Assembly (NCBI GenBank): GCA_043825615.1
Contig: JBDRRS010000018.1
Location: 1 to 64,000, forward strand
Direction of reading: 5' to 3'
DNA: 64,000 bases
Source: JBDRMV01 sp043825615
Lineage (GTDB): Bacteria > CG03
A program made the position numbers and the translations under genes. Under the pieces are notes generated by a model that was given only the letters and a program-made list of their open reading frames with translations, ran no database searches and was not told where the DNA came from. This document shows, in pieces, positions 34,664 through 42,983 of the stretch (positions are counted from its first letter, which is position 1; every line of letters begins with the position of its first letter).

Positions 34664-35835
34664 GGAAAATTTTACTGGTTACCGGTTGCTGTTTTCTGGT
34701 TTCTGTATTGAATGCTGCTGAACTGGTCACTGTCGGTGAATTTTCTCTTATGGGAGGCAGTTCCTTTTATGAGGGCGAAAGTTCCGCATCCGGCGGTAAT
34801 TTTAATCTTGCGGCGGTGCCTGCGGTGAAGTTCAGCGAATCAGTGGCTCTGCTTCCGGGGTATTACGGTAATTACAGGGGTTCCAAGAGCGTTTATGAAT
34901 TAATAGGCGGCGGCACGCTTTATCAGGACTCGATGGATCACAATTTTACATTGAGGTTGATAAACAGGATTTCGCCAGGCCATAAGTTTAAACTGAAAGC
35001 GGGATACGACTGGAATTATTTTAGGGAGACGAAGGATGAAAGTTGGGGCGAAGGTCTTTTTGACTTTGAGAAATTCACTGCGGGCATTGAAAACGAAATC
35101 AAGAATGCGGCGGGTTTTGATAAGTTTATTGTTTCGTTTGACTTTTTGAACGTGAAGTTCCCGCAGTACGCTTCCCTTGCTTCCGAAAAATACGGGAAAG
35201 AGGTTTTCCCCGGAGGAAACATCCTTGATTTCAACGGGCTCAATATTTATTTAAGGGGCCTCAGAAAAATGGGACAGAAAGCAATGCTGGACGTAAACGT
35301 TAATTTTCTGCTTAAGGATTTTCCGGACCAGAATGTCATTGACTCACTCGGTGGCTACACTCTGACAAAAAGGAAGGACAGGAACTCCGCGCTTGATATT
35401 GTTTATTCGCGTCTTTTCGGTAGTTTTTCGGCGGGCCTGGCGCTGAACGCGGGGGTAAACCGCTCGAACCAGGACCATTACGATGCTGCTCCGCCAACAA
35501 AATTTGTTGACAATTATTACGATTATAATTCATATTCGGCGGGACCCGTTATTTCCTTCGGCGGCAGATTAAAATTTGACATTGCATACCGCTACGGCAT
35601 GAAAAATTACGCGGGCCGTCTTGCGCAAAAGAGCGACAGCGAATATACATCCGATAAAGTAGAAAACAAAACGCATTTTGTTTCAATGGGCACTGCTTAT
35701 AAATTAACAAAAAATCTTAAACTCAAAGTGTCGGGGAACTATTTCAAGCAGACATCAAATCAAAAATATGAAGCGGTTTACCAATACGAATACGACACGC
35801 AGAATTTTGAAGGCGGGATTGTATATGAGTTTTGA
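34660..35835 (+). CDS. Predicted outer-membrane beta-barrel protein
   Basis: This 391-residue protein has a signal peptide (RKILLVTGCCFLVSVLNAA) and then alternating amphipathic strands rich in Tyr, Phe and Asn, with the last residues QNFEGGIVYEF ending in Phe as outer-membrane barrels do. No named family is recognised. It lies between mini membrane genes and a PorV-like gene in the operon of the giant surface protein, so a role in its export or anchoring is possible. Confidence 0.7.
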   Translation: MRKILLVTGCCFLVSVLNAAELVTVGEFSLMGGSSFYEGESSASGGNFNLAAVPAVKFSESVALLPGYYGNYRGSKSVYELIGGGTLYQDSMDHNFTLRLINRISPGHKFKLKAGYDWNYFRETKDESWGEGLFDFEKFTAGIENEIKNAAGFDKFIVSFDFLNVKFPQYASLASEKYGKEVFPGGNILDFNGLNIYLRGLRKMGQKAMLDVNVNFLLKDFPDQNVIDSLGGYTLTKRKDRNSALDIVYSRLFGSFSAGLALNAGVNRSNQDHYDAAPPTKFVDNYYDYNSYSAGPVISFGGRLKFDIAYRYGMKNYAGRLAQKSDSEYTSDKVENKTHFVSMGTAYKLTKNLKLKVSGNYFKQTSNQKYEAVYQYEYDTQNFEGGIVYEF

Positions 35836-35852
35836 ATTTGTAGGGGGATAAA

Positions 35853-36776
35853 ATGAGAAAAATTTTACTGTTTGCTGTTTACTGTTTGCTGCTTGCTGAT
35901 TTTGGTTATGCATGGATGAGCAAGAGCGATGCGGGGACCTGCGGGGCGCAGTTCCTCAAAATAGGAATCGGCGCAAAACCGATGGGTATGGGAGGCGCCG
36001 CATCCGCCGTATCGGATGTAAACGCCCTCTACTGGAATCCCGCGGGTATTGCCTCTCTTGAAAAGAAAGAAGTTCTGGCCCAGCACACGCAGTGGTTTGA
36101 GGACACGTCAATTGAATTTATCGGCGCGGCCGTTCCTGTTGGCGGCAGGGTCTTTGGTTTCAGCATGACTTATTTGGCGATAAGCGATTTTGAAGAAAGA
36201 AAGGACGACACCTCCGAGCCGATAGGTACTTTTAATGCCAGCGACGTTGCCGCAGGCGTTACTTACGCGGGGAAATCGGGCTCGCTTTCCTCCGGTTTTA
36301 CCGTTAAGGCGTTAAAATCAAAAATTGCCGATGAATCTTCAAACGTGGCGCTTGCGGCCGACATCGGATTTTTAAAAAAGGGTTTGTCTCTTGCCGGAAA
36401 CCCGATGTCGTTTTCTCTTGTTCTGAAGGACTTCGGGACAAAGATTAAATTTAACACGAAACAGGACGCGCTGCCTTCCGTCGTGAAACTCGGAATGACG
36501 GCGGATTTTTCGAAACAGCTTAATGTTGCTGCGGATTTGAACCTGCCGAGGGACAACGAGGTCAATCTGAACATCGGGCTTGAATATATGCTTCCGGTAA
36601 CGGCTGTGAAGTTTCCTCTCAGGTTCGGTTACAAGACGCTGAACGATTTCGACACGGTTGACGGGTTTTCAGCCGGTTTCGGAATCGGGCTGGGTTCTTA
36701 TGATTTTGACTTTGCCTGGGTTCCTTACGGTGATTTTGATAACACCTACCGCCTTTCGCTTTCGGGGAAGTTTTAG
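35853..36776 (+). CDS. PorV/PorQ-family outer-membrane protein (UPF0164)
   Basis: A signal peptide precedes the family N-terminus GAQFLKIGIGAKPMGMGGA followed by SDVNALYWNPAGIASL, both hallmarks of PorV-type barrels. The C-terminus ends in LSGKF. In type IX secretion PorV carries sorted cargo at the outer membrane, but PorV-like proteins are also common in phyla without a proven type IX system. Here it sits downstream of a giant protein with a sorting-like C-terminus. RBS GGGGGAT precedes ATG35853. Confidence 0.85.
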   Translation: MRKILLFAVYCLLLADFGYAWMSKSDAGTCGAQFLKIGIGAKPMGMGGAASAVSDVNALYWNPAGIASLEKKEVLAQHTQWFEDTSIEFIGAAVPVGGRVFGFSMTYLAISDFEERKDDTSEPIGTFNASDVAAGVTYAGKSGSLSSGFTVKALKSKIADESSNVALAADIGFLKKGLSLAGNPMSFSLVLKDFGTKIKFNTKQDALPSVVKLGMTADFSKQLNVAADLNLPRDNEVNLNIGLEYMLPVTAVKFPLRFGYKTLNDFDTVDGFSAGFGIGLGSYDFDFAWVPYGDFDNTYRLSLSGKF

Positions 36777-36780
36777 AGCG

Positions 36781-38235
36781 CTACTTTAGTTTTTCTTCGG
36801 CGCGTTTTATGTAATTTTCCGATTCAACGTGTCCGGGAGAAACTTCAAGAACTTTTTTGAACCATACGATTGATTCTCTGTATTTTTGTTGCGTGAAAAG
36901 TTCATAGCCCCGCGTAAAGCACATTTTCTTTTTTGCCAGGTTGAGGTATTTCTCCGACTCCGGATGGTCAGGGTCAATTTCCAGAACTTTCTTAAACCAT
37001 TCAATTGCCTCCGTGAAATTTTTCTGGGCGACGAGGCGGTGTCCCGTTAAAAAATAATCTTTCTTTTTTGCCGATTTCAGATATGTCTTCGACTCCGGAT
37101 GGTCAGGGTCAATTTCCAGAACTTTCTCAAACCACACGATTGATTCCCTGAACTTTTTCTGGGTAAAAAGTTCGTATCCTGTCATAAAACGGATTTTTAT
37201 TGAGCTCTGTTTTATGTAATTTTTTGATTCAGAATGCTCAGGGTCAATTTCCAGAACTTTCTCAAACCACTCAATTGACTCCGCGTATTTTTTCTGGGTA
37301 AAAAGATTATACCCTTTCATAAAATGCTTTTTCATTTTTGCTTTTTTAGGCAGCTTTGTTATTTGTGCTTTTACCGGCTCCGGTTCTTTTTTTTCAGCGG
37401 ATGCAGGTGCCTTGTAGATTTCATTTTCAAGACGGGCCAGACGGTCTTCAATGGCCTGGTTGCTGAAACTGATAAAAACCTTGTATTCGCGGAGCGATTC
37501 ATTCTCGGTCAGGTTTGCGCAGCCGAATCCGGCGCTTGCCCCTGTCGGAAAATTGTACGTGACGGAAGCGTTTATGTCTCTGCCGTCTTCTTCAACGGCA
37601 AATTTTGCGGATTTAATGGCTACGTCTATTCCGGCGAAAGTTCCGTTCAAGTCCTTGAAGTCCGGTCCCTCGGCGATAAAAGACCTGTTCCCTCTTCCGA
37701 GAACGACGGTTATTCCGATTCCGCTGCCAAGATTAAATTTCTTTGAGATAACGCCGTAAACCGTGTTTGAAATTCTCACTTCACCCGGCAGGCCCGTCGT
37801 GAAGGACTCTTTTGTTTTTCCGGTTATGTTTCTGATCCCGACCGCGAGCGCAGGGAGAGCGTTTTCTTTAAGTATGAGAAGTTTCGCATTTCCCGCAATT
37901 TTTTCATTCTGAAACAACACCGCTTCCGCTTCCAACCTTCCGAACAGGCCGAAACGTCCCCACATGTCTTTTTCATTGCTTATTTCCTCATTGCCCGGCG
38001 GTTCATAGAAACCGGCCGCCCCGCCGATTTCAAAGATGCCGTTGCCGGGAACCTCCGCGCAGGGTATATCAACAGGGCTTCCCGCCGCCGCAGCGTTGTG
38101 CCAGCACAGAAAAATAAAAATTAAAATTGAGAAGTTAAATTTTTTGTTCACCCCGTTAGAAACCGCCTTTTTAAAAATGATAATTTTATGATATAAACCG
38201 CAATTTTTATTTACCAAATTTCTAACGGGGTTCAT
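36781..38235 (-). CDS. Exported protein with four 45-residue TPR-like repeats
   Basis: The likely start is ATG38235, which has a GGAGAG ribosome site at the right distance. The first ~30 residues (MNPVRNLVNKN through SNGVN) are encoded by a palindromic repeat, after which comes a normal signal peptide core (FSILIFIFLCWHNAAAA). The middle (residues about 60-280) is a beta-rich region that could be a small barrel. The end is four tandem units of 45 residues, each with a TPR-like core (ESIVWFEKVLEIDPDHPES). GTG38151, just after the repeat, is an alternative start. It follows the Wzc-like gene and may belong to the exopolysaccharide operon. Confidence 0.75.
   Translation of the reverse strand: MNPVRNLVNKNCGLYHKIIIFKKAVSNGVNKKFNFSILIFIFLCWHNAAAAGSPVDIPCAEVPGNGIFEIGGAAGFYEPPGNEEISNEKDMWGRFGLFGRLEAEAVLFQNEKIAGNAKLLILKENALPALAVGIRNITGKTKESFTTGLPGEVRISNTVYGVISKKFNLGSGIGITVVLGRGNRSFIAEGPDFKDLNGTFAGIDVAIKSAKFAVEEDGRDINASVTYNFPTGASAGFGCANLTENESLREYKVFISFSNQAIEDRLARLENEIYKAPASAEKKEPEPVKAQITKLPKKAKMKKHFMKGYNLFTQKKYAESIEWFEKVLEIDPEHSESKNYIKQSSIKIRFMTGYELFTQKKFRESIVWFEKVLEIDPDHPESKTYLKSAKKKDYFLTGHRLVAQKNFTEAIEWFKKVLEIDPDHPESEKYLNLAKKKMCFTRGYELFTQQKYRESIVWFKKVLEVSPGHVESENYIKRAEEKLK
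36784..37320. repeat. Four tandem 135-base coding repeats
   Basis: The units span about 36784-36915, 36916-37050, 37051-37185 and 37186-37320 and encode near-identical 45-residue modules. Stretches such as GGTCAGGGTCAATTTCCAGA recur almost unchanged, pointing to recent duplication or conversion. Confidence 0.8.
38151..38230. repeat. Inverted-repeat element at the start of the TPR gene
   Basis: Perfect 12-base arms CCCCGTTAGAAA (38151-38162) and TTTCTAACGGGG (38219-38230) flank an AT-rich centre of 56 bases. The element lies between the ribosome site/ATG and the signal peptide core, and encodes about 28 residues in frame. A fragment of the arm occurs at 6504-6515. Confidence 0.8.
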
Positions 38236-38273
38236 GAATTGCTCTCCTTTAGTTGGGGACAGTTGATAGTTTT

Positions 38274-39998
38274 TCAAGACCTGTCCCCTTCCGTAGAATT
38301 CGGTTTTTTATTTTGCTTTTTGCTTTCGCCGTAGTAATGATAATAACTGTAATACGGATAGTAATACTTATGCTTTTCAGTGTCAATGTTGTTTATGACG
38401 GCGCCGATTATGCGGGCTCCGGCTTTAACCAGTTTTTCCTTACCTTCGTAAGCGCCTTCTTTTTTAACTTTACCGAAATTGGCCACATATACCGCCCCGT
38501 CTGTAATTTTCGAAATGATTACGGCGTCGCTTACGGGGAAAATCGGCGGGCTGTCAAAAATAATCCACCTGAATTTTTTCTTCAGTTTTTCTACCAGTTC
38601 AAGAAACCGTTCCTGCCCGAGAAGTTCGGAAGGGTTCGGCGGTATTGCGCCTGCGGGAATGACGCTGAGGTTAGGCGTGGATGTTTTGTGAATGATTTTA
38701 TCAATGGTTGTTTGTCCGCTGAGATAACTGCTCAAGCCGTGGGTGCTTTCTATATTAAAAGTTTGCTGTATTTTGGGTTTTCTTAAATCCGTGTCAATGA
38801 GAAGAACTTCGTTTCCCGTGCAGGCGAATATGAAGGCCAGGCCGACGGCAAAGGTCGTTTTGCCCTCTCCCGGGACGGTGCTTGTGATTAGAAGGGTGCT
38901 TATTTCTCCCGAAAATGTGATGCTGACCCTGATGTTTCTCAGAGACTCGCTGAAGTGGGACGGGTTTTGCGAAAGGGTTGAACCGGTTAATTTGAAGGGC
39001 TCGTTTTTTTCCGGTTTGACTTTAGGTATGTATCCGAGGAACGGGATTCCGAGATGTTTTTCGACGTCGTCTTTCGTTTTTACGGTGTAGTCGAGAAATT
39101 CCAGAAAAAATGCCAGACCCGCGCCGGCTGCGAGACCGAGGAACATTGCCGCGAGGATGACTTTCTTTTTGTTAGGGCTTATAGGGGTCTTTGGAATTTC
39201 TGCCCGGTCAATCACTCTTATGTTGTTCACCGTCATTTTCCCCATGAGTTCCGCTTTTATGTTGAACAAAATCTTATCGGTTTCCTGGCTGATTTTTTCT
39301 TCCAGCATTTGGATTGCTTTTTTAAGGCCATGAACTTCCGGATAATTTTCTTTGTACTTGGTTGAGATGCGCGCCAGCTGCACCTGCATTTCAATAAGAT
39401 TTCCCTTCAATCTCTGGATGAGAGAATTGTTCATAATGGACGGGAGCGTTTCTATGTCGTATTTTCCATCCAGAATTTTATTTTTTTCGTCTTCCGAAAA
39501 CTGGATCAGAATTTTGTGCGAAAAGAACAATCTGCTTTTTTGATTTTCCTCAATGTATTTTTCAGCCAGAGTGTTAGCAATGACTTCGGCTTTCCCGGGG
39601 TTGGGGTCGTCAACGCTGATGTCAACCAGCCGGGTGCTGCCCACCGGTTTTACCGTGATTGCGCCAATCAGACCGGAGACGTAATTTTTTGGGTTTTCGG
39701 CCCCGGCAATATTAAGGGTTTTTATTACTTCCTCCGCCAGGTTTCTGCTTTTTATAATGGCGTACTGTGTCTGATAGTAATCTTTATCTCTCGTTTCAAT
39801 GCCGATTACCTCTCTCACGCTGCTTTTTGAAAGTTCCTTTTCTATAAGGAGCGTTGTGGTCGCGCGGTAAACAGGGGTTTTAAACTGCAGGTAAATGACT
39901 GCCGCGGCGGTCGCAATAAGAAAGGATATGACAATGAGCCATTTTCTCTTTGAGGCAATCGAAAGAATGTTTCTTAAATCGATTTCTTCTTCAATCAT
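38274..39998 (-). CDS. Exopolysaccharide tyrosine autokinase, Wzc-like
   Basis: This 574-residue protein joins a Wzz chain-length domain with two membrane helices (near residues 20-40 and 280-300) to a cytoplasmic BY-kinase domain. The kinase has Walker A in PGEGKTTFA, Walker A' in LLIDTDLRKP and Walker B in WIIFDSPP. The C-terminal tail has a tyrosine cluster (KYYYPYYSYYHYY) that is the usual autophosphorylation region. It works with Wza in polymer export. ATG39998 overlaps the Wza stop (ATGA). Confidence 0.92.
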   Translation of the reverse strand: MIEEEIDLRNILSIASKRKWLIVISFLIATAAAVIYLQFKTPVYRATTTLLIEKELSKSSVREVIGIETRDKDYYQTQYAIIKSRNLAEEVIKTLNIAGAENPKNYVSGLIGAITVKPVGSTRLVDISVDDPNPGKAEVIANTLAEKYIEENQKSRLFFSHKILIQFSEDEKNKILDGKYDIETLPSIMNNSLIQRLKGNLIEMQVQLARISTKYKENYPEVHGLKKAIQMLEEKISQETDKILFNIKAELMGKMTVNNIRVIDRAEIPKTPISPNKKKVILAAMFLGLAAGAGLAFFLEFLDYTVKTKDDVEKHLGIPFLGYIPKVKPEKNEPFKLTGSTLSQNPSHFSESLRNIRVSITFSGEISTLLITSTVPGEGKTTFAVGLAFIFACTGNEVLLIDTDLRKPKIQQTFNIESTHGLSSYLSGQTTIDKIIHKTSTPNLSVIPAGAIPPNPSELLGQERFLELVEKLKKKFRWIIFDSPPIFPVSDAVIISKITDGAVYVANFGKVKKEGAYEGKEKLVKAGARIIGAVINNIDTEKHKYYYPYYSYYHYYGESKKQNKKPNSTEGDRS

Positions 39999-40636
39999 AA
40001 ACTTATGAGGATGGCTATCGTGAGTACCGTCGTAATTAAAGTAAGAACCGGGCTGATATGCCTGATGAAGACGTTTGTCCGCGCAAGGGAAGTCCTCGGT
40101 ACATAGACGATGTCGCCGGCCTGGAGGATGATGTCCTTTTCTTTTTGCCGCATCACTTTTTTCAGATCGACTTTCAAAATTTTATCGTCTCTGAGTATTT
40201 CAATTTTGTCTTCCAGGGCGCTGTCCGTGAAACTGCCGGCAATGGAAATGAGTTCAAGAAGTTTCATGTCTTTTTTCAGCGGGAACGGTCCTGGTTTTCC
40301 AATCTGTCCGATTATGTACACCTGCCTTCGGGAAAATTTTTTTATGATGACCGAGACCTGAGGATTTTCAATGTATTTTGAAAGGGCTTCCGATATTTTC
40401 AGAGAGAGTTCGGCGCGCGTGAGGCCGACGGCATTTATGGCGCCTATTAGCGGGCAGGCTATTTCGCCGTCATACTGAACGGTAAGGGTTCTGGTCAGGT
40501 CCGGATTCTGCCACACGAATATCTCGAGCTCATCGTCGATTTTTATTCTGTATTCCTCTTCTTCCTGTGCAAAACAAAAGTTTGAAACGAGCAGAAAAAA
40601 GATAACGCCGGTAAAAAAAGATAAAAATTTCTTCAT
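39995..40636 (-). CDS. Polysaccharide export protein, Wza-like with SLBB domain
   Basis: This 213-residue protein has a signal peptide (FTGVIFFLLVSNFCFA), a Poly_export domain (YRIKIDDELEIFVWQNPDLT) and a single SLBB domain (VYIIGQIGKPGPFPLKKDM). It would form the outer-membrane or periplasmic channel for exopolysaccharide. It is shorter than E. coli Wza and, unusually, ends in a hydrophobic segment (VLTLITTVLTIAILISL), so it may be held in the inner membrane. First gene of the operon. Confidence 0.9.
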   Translation of the reverse strand: MKKFLSFFTGVIFFLLVSNFCFAQEEEEYRIKIDDELEIFVWQNPDLTRTLTVQYDGEIACPLIGAINAVGLTRAELSLKISEALSKYIENPQVSVIIKKFSRRQVYIIGQIGKPGPFPLKKDMKLLELISIAGSFTDSALEDKIEILRDDKILKVDLKKVMRQKEKDIILQAGDIVYVPRTSLARTNVFIRHISPVLTLITTVLTIAILISL

Positions 40637-40668
40637 AAAAAAACCTGCATTACATGCGCTTAGAAAAT

Positions 40669-40698
40669 ATTATAAATAATAATATGCAGTCCTGTCAA
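40669..40698 (-). promoter_or_regulatory. Sigma-70 promoter of the Wza-Wzc operon
   Basis: On the minus strand TTGACA (40698-40693) and TATAAT (40674-40669) are 18 bases apart. The predicted leader is about 26 bases. Confidence 0.7.
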
Positions 40699-40855
40699 CG
40701 TGTTTTTTATCACTTTTTTTCACTTTTTGTTCTCGTTTTGTTCCGAAGCGCATTTTGTTCGGGGTCTCCACTATAATTGAAATTTTGTGTATAATTCGCA
40801 GAGTGTCCGGAAAGAGGTTTTAAATAATGGAAATGCGTTTCAGCTGTTTTGAATT

Positions 40856-42964
40856 ATGAGCGATATATCGGAAATTTCCGTAAGGTTTGTAAAAGGCATC
40901 GGTCCTAAAAATTCACTTCATCTGAACAAACTCGGAATTAACAGCGTTTCGGATTTGTTTTTTTATCTGCCGTTCAGAACGGAGGACAGGCGAGCGCCCC
41001 TTTCAGCGAAAGATATTCTTTCGAAAATCCCGCTCGAGGAAAACATTTTCGCGGTAGGAGTGGTGAAAAAAATTACGGCACGCAAATCACCGCGAAGGAG
41101 AACCCGGCTGGCTGAGATTATTATGGAAGATGCGCAGAAGACGGGCAACATTCGTCTGCTTGCTTTCAAAAACAGAGCGAAGTATATGATGGGTGTCGTC
41201 AAACAGGGGGATAAGATTGCGGTTTTCGGGAAAGTTGAGGCAACCGCCGAAGGTCTTTCCATGACGAGTTTCGAGTTTGAAATTCTCAGGGAAAACAGGG
41301 AAACGCTTTCGTTTTTCCGTCTCGTGGGCGTGTACCGTACGGCGAAAGGTTTGGGTCTTTCCCTTTTCAGAAGATGGCAGTGGAATGCCCTCAGCAGTTA
41401 TAAAAACAGCGCTTATGAATTTATACCCGATGCCGTTTTGAAGAAACTGACGCTGATGAAACGTTCCGACGCTTTTCTGAAAGTTCATTTTCCGGCAAAT
41501 TTTGAAGAGCAGGCGGCTGCGTACATGAGAATTAAGTTTGAGGACTTTTTTATTTTTGAATGCGCCGTAGCGTACAGCCATTATCTTTCAAAAAAGAAAA
41601 TAAAACCTCAGAAATACGTCCTGAAACGGAACCTCTTGTCGCCCTGGAGGAAAAATCTCCCCTTTAAATTCACGAACGGTCAGAGAAAAGCAATAAACAG
41701 TATTTTTGCCGATATGCGTTCCGTTCATCCGATGAACCGCCTTTTGCAGGGCGATGTGGGTTGCGGGAAAACGGTGGTAGCCGTCGCCGCCGCGCTGCTT
41801 GCAAAGGAGAACTCCTATCAGACGGTTATTCTCGCTCCGACTCTTCCCGTCGCGTACCAGCATTACGAAACGGTTTCGAAACTTTTAAAAGGCCTCGGCG
41901 TGGAAACGGTTCTTCTGACGGGCGGAATGAAGAAAAAAGAAAAAATGGAAACGCTTTCGGAAATATCCGCAGGCCGCGCCGGTATCATTATAGGAACGCA
42001 CACTCTTCTGGAGGAAAATGTCAAATTCAAAAATCTCTCGCTTATCGTGATTGACGAACAGCAGAGGTTCGGAGTCCACCAGCGGGCGGTAATTTCCGGA
42101 AAAGGTATCATACCCGACGTTCTCGTTCTGACGGCGACACCAATCCCGCGCACGCTGGCGCTCGCTCTCTTCGGCGACCTGAACCAGACGGAGATAAGGG
42201 AACTCCCGAGCGGAAGGCAGCCGGTTGAGACGCTCCATCTGCCGTCGCGGGAAGCGTACGAAGCGGTTCGTAAGGAGGTGAAAAAGGGTTTTCAGGCGTT
42301 TATCATTTACCCTCTGATAGAAGAAACGGAAGCCGGCGGCTTCTCCGCCGAAGCCGCTTACAGAGTTCTTTCCAAAGAGGTTTTCTCCGATTTCAGGGTG
42401 GCTTTGCTCCACGGGAAAATGAAGCCTCCCGTAAAACAGAAAATTATGAAGGACTTTTCACTGCGCAGGACGGATATTCTGATTTCAACGACGGTTGTCG
42501 AAGTCGGGGTGGATGTTCCGAACGCCACAATTATGGTGGTTGAGAATGCGGACAGGTTCGGTTTGAGCACTCTTCACCAGTTGAGGGGCAGGATAGGCCG
42601 CGGATGCGAAAAATCATACTGTATCGTTACATGCGAGAACCCTGAGCCGGCAACGCAGAAACGGTTGACATATTTTTTGACGTGTAACGATGGTTTTGCT
42701 CTTGCCGAAAGAGACCTGGAACTCCGCGGGGCGGGCCAGTATTTCGGCGTGTCACAGCACGGAGTAATGGATGTGGAGTTTAATTATAACCGCACTCTTG
42801 AAATGAGATTTCGCGGTCTCTCCGATTTGAACGTGTTGAAACAGGCGCGCGAAGCCGCTTTTTCAATTTTGCGTTCCGATCCTCAACTAGAAAAATATCC
42901 GGAAATCAAGCAGAGAATTTTTTCAAGGTTCGGGAAAGGTTTTTACCTTGCAAAAGTTTCTTAG
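40856..42964 (+). CDS. recG: ATP-dependent DNA helicase RecG
   Basis: RecG remodels stalled replication forks and Holliday junctions. This 702-residue protein has an N-terminal wedge/OB region (residues 1-240), then helicase motifs: motif I GDVGCGKT, motif II DEQQRFGVHQR, motif III LTATPIPRTLAL, and the C-terminal RHLRGRIGRG-like LHQLRGRIGRG plus RDLELRGAG. Two motif residues differ from the usual GDVGSGKT and DEQHRFG. A TATAAT lies at 40790-40795 without a clear -35. No strong ribosome site precedes ATG40856; the N-terminus (VRFVKGIGPKN) fits the family. Confidence 0.93.
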   Translation: MSDISEISVRFVKGIGPKNSLHLNKLGINSVSDLFFYLPFRTEDRRAPLSAKDILSKIPLEENIFAVGVVKKITARKSPRRRTRLAEIIMEDAQKTGNIRLLAFKNRAKYMMGVVKQGDKIAVFGKVEATAEGLSMTSFEFEILRENRETLSFFRLVGVYRTAKGLGLSLFRRWQWNALSSYKNSAYEFIPDAVLKKLTLMKRSDAFLKVHFPANFEEQAAAYMRIKFEDFFIFECAVAYSHYLSKKKIKPQKYVLKRNLLSPWRKNLPFKFTNGQRKAINSIFADMRSVHPMNRLLQGDVGCGKTVVAVAAALLAKENSYQTVILAPTLPVAYQHYETVSKLLKGLGVETVLLTGGMKKKEKMETLSEISAGRAGIIIGTHTLLEENVKFKNLSLIVIDEQQRFGVHQRAVISGKGIIPDVLVLTATPIPRTLALALFGDLNQTEIRELPSGRQPVETLHLPSREAYEAVRKEVKKGFQAFIIYPLIEETEAGGFSAEAAYRVLSKEVFSDFRVALLHGKMKPPVKQKIMKDFSLRRTDILISTTVVEVGVDVPNATIMVVENADRFGLSTLHQLRGRIGRGCEKSYCIVTCENPEPATQKRLTYFLTCNDGFALAERDLELRGAGQYFGVSQHGVMDVEFNYNRTLEMRFRGLSDLNVLKQAREAAFSILRSDPQLEKYPEIKQRIFSRFGKGFYLAKVS

Positions 42965-42976
42965 AAATTGTAACAT
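42948..42976 (+). promoter_or_regulatory. Weak promoter candidate for the first HEAT gene
   Basis: TTGCAA (42948-42953) and TAACAT (42971-42976) are 17 bases apart inside the end of recG; the -10 ends 8 bases before ATG42984. The match is weak. Confidence 0.3.
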
Positions 42977-42983
42977 AAAAAAT

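Noticed and set aside
36784..37320. Regular repeats as a possible CRISPR array
   Set aside because: The 135-base units are coding, contiguous and lack spacers.
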